From assembly GCA_002308435.1 (NCBI GenBank), contig DBUY01000061.1, positions 2,948 through 22,456 of the forward strand: a DNA stretch of 19,509 bases. The letters run 5' to 3'. A model generated the notes under the pieces. It was given only the letters and a program-made list of their open reading frames with translations, was not told the origin of the DNA and did not search any database. The DNA comes from Proteobacteria bacterium UBA1278 (lineage in GTDB: Bacteria; Pseudomonadota; Gammaproteobacteria; Comchoanobacterales; Comchoanobacteraceae). Below are positions 15,349 through 19,509 of this stretch, in pieces. The first letter of the stretch is position 1; every line of letters starts with the position of its first letter. Made by a program: the position numbers and the translations under genes.

Positions 15349-15377
15349 TTGACATTATCAATGGTATTCTTTATCTT
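15349..15377 (+). promoter_or_regulatory. Predicted sigma70 promoter for the lpoA operon
   Basis: A perfect TTGACA (15349-15354) lies 17 bases ahead of TATCTT (15372-15377), placing initiation near 15384, about 17 bases before the lpoA ATG. The rest of the 287-base gap between rsmI and lpoA (15114-15400) shows no gene, RNA or hairpin that I recognise; the rsmI promoter must also lie there, but no clear match was found. Confidence 0.6.
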
Positions 15378-15400
15378 ATTCAGTATGTTCTAGGAGCCAC

Positions 15401-17305
15401 ATGATGCGGCATTTGACCCTGTTTTTATCTGCTGCCCTTGGCCTTTCGCTGTTGACAAGTTGTCAGAACAACCTTTCCTCTTCAGCTAGTGAGAACCCAA
15501 ACTATCAAAAACTCAGCCTCGACACGGTTGAACGGCAAACGTTCGTCAGTGCTGAAGATCTAGACACCTTGTTCATGCAGACGCGATATGTCGATCAAGC
15601 CGACAAAAATCGGCTGTACCTAACAATTAGCCGGCGCCTGACCAAAGACTCACAATATGCGCTTGCGCAAATTCTGCTTGACAAGATTGATCAACTTTCG
15701 CCAGACGAGTATGCTGAAAAATATGCTTTATTAGCGCAACAAAACCTCAGTTTACGTCAGCACACTAAAGCCCACCAGGCACTGATGCGTCTACAACAAG
15801 GCACCACGGTTGATCCAGTTCGTTACCGACTCCTATTAAGCTGGTATCTGTACGAGCGGGGTAGTTACACGAGCTATCTGCTCAATAGCAGTGAGACTTA
15901 CAGGCTCGCCGCTGGTCGACCTGAGTTACAGCGCGCAATTCTTGATACGACTTGGCGTAGTCTCCAATTGGCAAATAGCGCTCAAATCAATCAACTCAGC
16001 GCGCATCCCGACCCAACGATTCAAGGCTGGCTATCTCTACGCGCAATTATCGACCCACAGAATAATCCAAAAATGATCAGTGCACCGGCTGATACGATTG
16101 CACTGTTACGTGAATGGCGTGCAACGCATAGCGACCATCCTGCCAAAGCATTGATTAAAAATTCGATTGATCAAGACTCTTACAAAGCATCTCCAAAAAA
16201 AATCGGTCTGATGCTGCCAATTACTGGTAAAAATCAAAAAGCGGCGCAACTCATTCAGAAGGCGCTATTTGCGACCTACTTTCAAACCCGACCCACTAAC
16301 CAAACACTGAGCATTTATGACACCAATCGAAAAAACGCTGCGACACTGTACAGCGAGGCCACTCAAAATGACCGTGTTGATACCGTGATCGGCCCACTCA
16401 CCAAGCCCGATATTGAATCACTGGTCAATACACAATCGCTTACGGTGCCGACTCTTGTGCTCAATCGCACCCCGGCCACAAGCCAACAACTTACCCAGTA
16501 TAGCTTGTCCGCTGCTCAGGAAACTGGCCAGCTCACTGGTGATATGATACTCAGTGGCTACCTACATCCGCTCGTGATTAGCGATGAAACAGCACAATCT
16601 CAGGCGCTGGCCCATGACTTCATGGCTGCCTTTGAACAACATGGTGGGATTGTGGCGCAGTCAGAACCACTTCGTGGGGACTTAAATCGAGCAATCGCAA
16701 AAGCACTTGGCACCAGCGCCAGTGCAGCGCGACACCGACAGATTCAGGCCAAAAGTATTGAGCCCACTCACACCATACACAACAAACGGCGAGACATCGA
16801 TAGTATATTCTTTGCTGGCGATGCGAAGCAGGCAAGACAACTGATTCCTCTTTTGAAATATCATTACTCTGCTGAGTTACCGATATTCTCCACTTCGAGT
16901 ATCTACAGCTCTGATAGCCGGCAAAAAAATAAAGATCTGTCCAGTGCGATTTTCTTTGACACCCCATTATCACACACCCAAAATGGCGGACCTGCCCTTG
17001 GTGCGCTCACGCAATCCCTGATGAAAAAAATGCACCAGAATGATCCCAACCACTATTTTGAGCACCATCGGTTTTATGGCCTTGGGGTCGATGCTTACTT
17101 AATCGCTCAGACAGGCTATTTGTGGGATATGTTGGATGGCTACGTTATTCAAGGTGCGAACGGGACGTTGACAAAAGATGCCAACGGTATTATTCATCGC
17201 GGGCTGTCCCGCATGGCATTCAAAGATGGCATTGTTGTCATTGACAAGCGCTACCACCCAGTCCGTGAACAGTGGCGCTCACTTGCACATTTATCACTCC
17301 TTTAG
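15401..17305 (+). CDS. lpoA: Penicillin-binding protein activator LpoA (lipoprotein)
   Basis: A 634-residue outer-membrane lipoprotein of the LpoA/LppC family, which stimulates the bifunctional peptidoglycan synthase PBP1a from the outer membrane. A lipoprotein signal peptide ends in the lipobox LTSC (Cys21), followed by Gln, compatible with outer-membrane sorting. An N-terminal helical TPR-like domain (about 45-255) precedes a periplasmic-binding-protein-like domain starting at KIGLMLPITGKNQKAAQ (267-283) with DTVIGPLTKPDIESLV further on, and the family's FYGLGVDAYLIA near the end. AGGAG lies four bases before the first ATG and seven before the second (15404), so translation may start at either. 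It heads the cluster lpoA-yraN-lipoprotein-dolP-M50 and is divergent from rsmI, the standard gammaproteobacterial arrangement. Confidence 0.93.
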   Translation: MMRHLTLFLSAALGLSLLTSCQNNLSSSASENPNYQKLSLDTVERQTFVSAEDLDTLFMQTRYVDQADKNRLYLTISRRLTKDSQYALAQILLDKIDQLSPDEYAEKYALLAQQNLSLRQHTKAHQALMRLQQGTTVDPVRYRLLLSWYLYERGSYTSYLLNSSETYRLAAGRPELQRAILDTTWRSLQLANSAQINQLSAHPDPTIQGWLSLRAIIDPQNNPKMISAPADTIALLREWRATHSDHPAKALIKNSIDQDSYKASPKKIGLMLPITGKNQKAAQLIQKALFATYFQTRPTNQTLSIYDTNRKNAATLYSEATQNDRVDTVIGPLTKPDIESLVNTQSLTVPTLVLNRTPATSQQLTQYSLSAAQETGQLTGDMILSGYLHPLVISDETAQSQALAHDFMAAFEQHGGIVAQSEPLRGDLNRAIAKALGTSASAARHRQIQAKSIEPTHTIHNKRRDIDSIFFAGDAKQARQLIPLLKYHYSAELPIFSTSSIYSSDSRQKNKDLSSAIFFDTPLSHTQNGGPALGALTQSLMKKMHQNDPNHYFEHHRFYGLGVDAYLIAQTGYLWDMLDGYVIQGANGTLTKDANGIIHRGLSRMAFKDGIVVIDKRYHPVREQWRSLAHLSLL

Positions 17306-17364
17306 ATATGTAACGCAATCGAAACGGCATTGCTGTGCTGGGTGAAATGGGCTAAACCGTATTC

Positions 17365-17787
17365 ATGTGGCAAGATACCAATGCTATAATGGCTGTTGCT
17401 CACATCGTTCTGCCAATGCGAAAACGACTTCTTGGGCAAGCTGGGGAATGGCTTGCTGTATTCATTGTCTTCTTGTCAGGTTACCGGCTCTTAGCGGTAA
17501 ATTTTCGAGCACGTGCCGGCGAAATTGACATCATTTGTCGACGGTGCGGCGTTATTGTTTTTATGGAGGTCAAAACGCGTTGGCAGAGTGATCTTTCAAG
17601 CTGTTATTCAGCGGTTGGCATGAAAAAAAGACAGCGTATTTTAACGACCAGTCAGTATTTTTTGAGCAAATACCCACAGTATCTAGAGTGTACTCAGCGC
17701 TTTGATATTCTGATTATACGGATAATGGACTTACGTATCCACTGGGTAAAGAATGCATTCTCATCACCGATTATTGGCTTGGACTAG
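17365..17787 (+). CDS. yraN: YraN/UPF0102 family nuclease-like protein
   Basis: Up to 140 residues of the UPF0102 (YraN) family, a small restriction-endonuclease-like fold of unsettled role found beside lpoA in many proteobacteria. Key residues are present: GQAGEWLAVFIVFLSGYRLLAVNFR (24-48, quoted as the family's N-terminal helix and strand), then GEIDIICR with Glu53 and Asp55, and FMEVKTRW with Glu68 and Lys70, the D-ExK pattern of this fold. The C terminus RFDILII ... IHWVKNAF also fits. The first ATG (17365) adds a 17-residue extension; the ATG at 17416 (MRKRLLGQAGE) is an alternative closer to compact family members. Neither has a good Shine-Dalgarno sequence. It follows lpoA by about 60 bases. 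Confidence 0.88.
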   Translation: MWQDTNAIMAVAHIVLPMRKRLLGQAGEWLAVFIVFLSGYRLLAVNFRARAGEIDIICRRCGVIVFMEVKTRWQSDLSSCYSAVGMKKRQRILTTSQYFLSKYPQYLECTQRFDILIIRIMDLRIHWVKNAFSSPIIGLD

Positions 17788-17892
17788 TTGCCGATCAATA
17801 TCTGCTTGGCCTGATCATTGCGTGGCTATAGATCGTACTATTACACAGTTTATTTGCTTGGCAGCAACGGACTTTTTTGTTAAGCTCAACCT

Positions 17893-18027
17893 ATGAACCG
17901 CTATTTTCGTGCCTCGATATCTTTACTTGTTCTAATCTCATGTTCACTGCTCAGTGGCTGTGGATTTTCATCGGGTTTTATCGTTGGTGCATCAACGGCT
18001 GGTTATCTCGCTTATAAAAATCGCTGA
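17893..18027 (+). CDS. Small lipoprotein, 44 residues
   Basis: A short frame coding for MNRYFRASISLLVLISCS at its N terminus, followed by LLSGC, a canonical lipobox with the acylated Cys at 23. The mature part would be only about 22 residues: a Gly/Ser/Ala-rich segment GFSSGFIVGASTAGYLAYKNR, slightly glycine-zipper-like. Basic residues, a hydrophobic core and a lipobox in the right order are strong signs of a true lipoprotein despite the length. Its TGA lies in TGAGGAG, which also supplies the ribosome site of the following dolP-like gene, so the two are probably co-translated. It sits where diaA lies in E. coli and Pseudomonas. I know no family for it. No clear Shine-Dalgarno sequence precedes its ATG. 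Confidence 0.72.
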   Translation: MNRYFRASISLLVLISCSLLSGCGFSSGFIVGASTAGYLAYKNR

Positions 18028-18038
18028 GGAGCCCTTGA

Positions 18039-18638
18039 ATGAGTCATTTATTTTTTCTATTTGCCGCCCTGTTTTTGACCATGAGTGGTTGTCGCATGGT
18101 CGACACACAGTCCGACCCCGCAATTTCGGCACATCTGCGGACTGTCAACCAAAATGCGGCTACACCACTAAATCAAAAGCCAGTCTCTCCCACGGCAAAA
18201 TCCTATCGATATGATAATCAAAAACTCAGTCATGAGGTATTGGCCGCACTACTGAGCCAAGATGCACTCAAATCAGCACATATTCAAGTTGCTGGCTATC
18301 ACGGTGATCTTCTCATTCTTGGTGAAGTCCCCAATGAATCTTCTGTCCAGCTGGCTCAGAATATTGCAAGCAGCTTCCAAGATGTGAAAAACCTTCAGAC
18401 TGATTTGACCGTTGGCAAAAATCTCAATATTAGACAACGTGCATCTGACTCAGCTTCAAACACGCAAGTTAAGACTGAAATTGCAAATCTCGGCATCCCG
18501 CACTCGCATCTCCAGATCCTTACCAATAACAACAGAGTCTATATCATAGGGCCTGTATCAAACAGCGACCAGCTGGTGATTGAGCAGAACTTACTGGCGC
18601 TGACAAACGTTGATAATGTTTACTTCTATTATCAGTAA
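18039..18638 (+). CDS. dolP: BON-domain lipoprotein, DolP-like
   Basis: A 199-residue lipoprotein with signal peptide and lipobox TMSGC (Cys18), then a linker (about 20-55) and two BON domains (about 57-127 and 135-199). The BON pattern is visible in VAGYHGDLLILGEVPNESS and, in the second, LTNNNRVYIIGPVSNSDQ followed by VDNVYFY. Two BON domains behind a lipid anchor, encoded after lpoA-yraN, is the arrangement of DolP (YraP), which supports outer-membrane integrity and BamA function. GAGGAG lies seven bases before the ATG, overlapping the stop region of the small lipoprotein gene. The linker is longer than I remember for E. coli DolP. OsmY-like proteins also have two BON domains but are not lipidated. 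Confidence 0.82.
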   Translation: MSHLFFLFAALFLTMSGCRMVDTQSDPAISAHLRTVNQNAATPLNQKPVSPTAKSYRYDNQKLSHEVLAALLSQDALKSAHIQVAGYHGDLLILGEVPNESSVQLAQNIASSFQDVKNLQTDLTVGKNLNIRQRASDSASNTQVKTEIANLGIPHSHLQILTNNNRVYIIGPVSNSDQLVIEQNLLALTNVDNVYFYYQ

Positions 18639-19300
18639 TGGATAACGCACAACTTTCTGCATTTTTATTTAACTTGAGCATCTGGCTGCTGCCCGGATTA
18701 TTTGCCATCACTGTACATGAAGCTGCACATGGCCTGTGCGCACTCTGGTATGGTGATAAGACCGCTTTCTTCCTAGACAGAACTTCCCTAAGTCCATTCA
18801 AGCACGTCGATCCGGTGGGAACGGTCATGGTGCCTCTGTTTTTGCTTTTTATACAATCTAATTTCATGTTTGGATGGGCGAAACCAGTACCCATTAACCC
18901 GCGTAACCTGAAAAACCCAACAAAAGATATGGCCGTGATTGCGCTTGCTGGCCCAGCTGCAAATCTTGTCATGGCGGCTCTCTGGATTTTAGTCGCAAAG
19001 ATTGGCTTCGCGTTGCTCCCAACCTACCCGTCTCCACAGCTGACTTGGCTGATACAGTGTGCACGTGTTGGTATCTTTTTTAATCTCATATTGGCGGTTT
19101 TTAACCTGTTACCGATACCCCCTCTCGATGGCTCAAAAATACTCTGCGCATTTCTACCCTTTTCTCTTGCAGATCAACTCAACCAGCTTGAGCCCTACGG
19201 CCTGTTAATTGTCATGACTCTACTGATTACTGGGATACTACCGCTTCTGATCGGGCCGCCGCTACAATTTCTATTTCAATTCGTGCAATATATTCTGTAA
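18638..19300 (+). CDS. Site-2-type zinc metalloprotease (peptidase M50 family)
   Basis: A 220-residue polytopic membrane protein of the M50 intramembrane protease family. The zinc-binding HEAAH (His27, Glu28, His31) lies in the first hydrophobic helix, and the third ligand motif is FNLLPIPPLDG (Asn156 to Asp164-Gly165). The short form with about five to six helices and LAGPAANL (103-110) in between is typical of the compact M50 subgroup without PDZ domain, whose substrates are mostly unknown. The ATG overlaps the stop of the dolP-like gene by one base (TAATG), so translation is probably coupled. I chose this start because the N terminus then leads directly into the catalytic helix. It is not RseP, which is larger and has PDZ domains. 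Confidence 0.9.
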   Translation: MDNAQLSAFLFNLSIWLLPGLFAITVHEAAHGLCALWYGDKTAFFLDRTSLSPFKHVDPVGTVMVPLFLLFIQSNFMFGWAKPVPINPRNLKNPTKDMAVIALAGPAANLVMAALWILVAKIGFALLPTYPSPQLTWLIQCARVGIFFNLILAVFNLLPIPPLDGSKILCAFLPFSLADQLNQLEPYGLLIVMTLLITGILPLLIGPPLQFLFQFVQYIL

Positions 19301-19309
19301 CAAAAACTG

Positions 19310-19465
19310 ATGACTGACCCAATACAAAAGCAACTCGTTGAGCTCACGACGCAGCTGATTGATGAGCGATCGATTACACCTGATGCAGCTGATTGTTTTG
19401 ACATACTACGGAAGAGCGGTCAGCAGGAATGCAGAGCACGAACTCGTATGTCGTCTTCTGCTTGA
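19310..19465 (+). CDS. Possible small or frameshifted protein
   Basis: A 51-codon frame starts nine bases after the protease gene with MTDPIQKQLVELTTQLIDER and continues SITPDAADCFDILRKSGQQE before becoming Arg/Ser-rich and stopping at 19463-19465. The first 40 residues look like a genuine charged helical protein; the last ten do not. The overlapping frame from 19383 becomes protein-like exactly where this one deteriorates, so either one gene is frameshifted near 19420-19430 or two genes overlap. No family is recognised, and no Shine-Dalgarno sequence is seen. Confidence 0.35.
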   Translation: MTDPIQKQLVELTTQLIDERSITPDAADCFDILRKSGQQECRARTRMSSSA

Positions 19466-19509
19466 ACAAAAGAGAAATGAACTAAGAATCTATGTTGTAA
19501 AGCCTCTAA
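19383..19509 (+). CDS. Open frame running off the window end (partial)
   Basis: From an ATG at 19383 a frame stays open to the last base, reading MQLIVLTYYGRAVSRNAEH and then a helix-like ELVCRLLLEQKRNELRIYVV. The strand-helix-strand look vaguely recalls a thioredoxin-fold N terminus, but no CxxC motif is present and I do not assign a family. It could instead be the continuation of the 19310 frame after a one-base shift. Confidence 0.3.
   Translation, partial: MQLIVLTYYGRAVSRNAEHELVCRLLLEQKRNELRIYVVKPL

Noticed and set aside
1..19509. tRNA genes, CRISPR arrays, insertion sequences, integrases or phage genes
   Set aside because: I looked through the intergenic stretches on both strands and saw no cloverleaf, spaced repeat array, transposase or terminal inverted repeats that I could support.

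Overview
The window looks like a gammaproteobacterial chromosome segment. The strongest evidence is the block rnpB(-) ... rsmI(-) | lpoA(+) yraN(+) ... dolP-like(+). This is the order I remember from Pseudomonas-type genomes, with rsmI and lpoA divergent as in Escherichia coli. A homodimeric-type pyruvate dehydrogenase system (aceE, aceF, lpd) fits the same assignment. Two large orphan proteins, one kinase-like and one possibly OTU-protease-like, resemble secreted effectors of host-associated bacteria such as Legionellales. That lineage is my inference; no secretion genes or rRNA are present to confirm it.

Layout. 1-115: tail of an unidentified + strand frame. 254-1147 (+): GT9 glycosyltransferase, convergent with a DUF6165-family gene (1330-1719, -) that follows lpd (1770-3173, -). 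3322-3974 (+): two tandem single-domain SCP2 proteins behind a good sigma70-type promoter. 4144-6018 (+): a 624-residue protein with a kinase-like catalytic core, preceded by an unusual AT-rich repeat that overlaps its promoter and start. 6039-10000 (-): aceF and aceE. 10181-11347 (-): a CPA2-type cation/proton antiporter lying just downstream of the RNase P RNA gene rnpB (11376-11704, -). 11894-14119 (+): a 741-residue low-complexity protein with Cys and His motifs compatible with an OTU-type cysteine protease. 14259-15113 (-): rsmI. 15401-19300 (+): lpoA, yraN, a 44-residue lipoprotein, a two-BON-domain lipoprotein (DolP-like) and an M50 site-2-type protease. The last 200 bases hold one or two unidentified overlapping frames.

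How the genes fit together. aceE, aceF and lpd encode the three enzymes that convert pyruvate to acetyl-CoA, but lpd is separated from aceEF by three genes on the opposite strand. The lpoA-yraN-lipoprotein-dolP-M50 run is an envelope-maintenance cluster (activation of peptidoglycan synthesis, outer-membrane integrity, membrane proteolysis). The GT9 and DUF6165 genes suggest surface polysaccharide work.

Most notable: both orphan proteins sit inside otherwise conserved neighbourhoods (between aceF and lpd; between rnpB and rsmI), both lie on + and both converge on a housekeeping gene. The junction of the second one with rsmI carries an old 123-bp-offset tandem duplication that spans the 3' ends of both genes.
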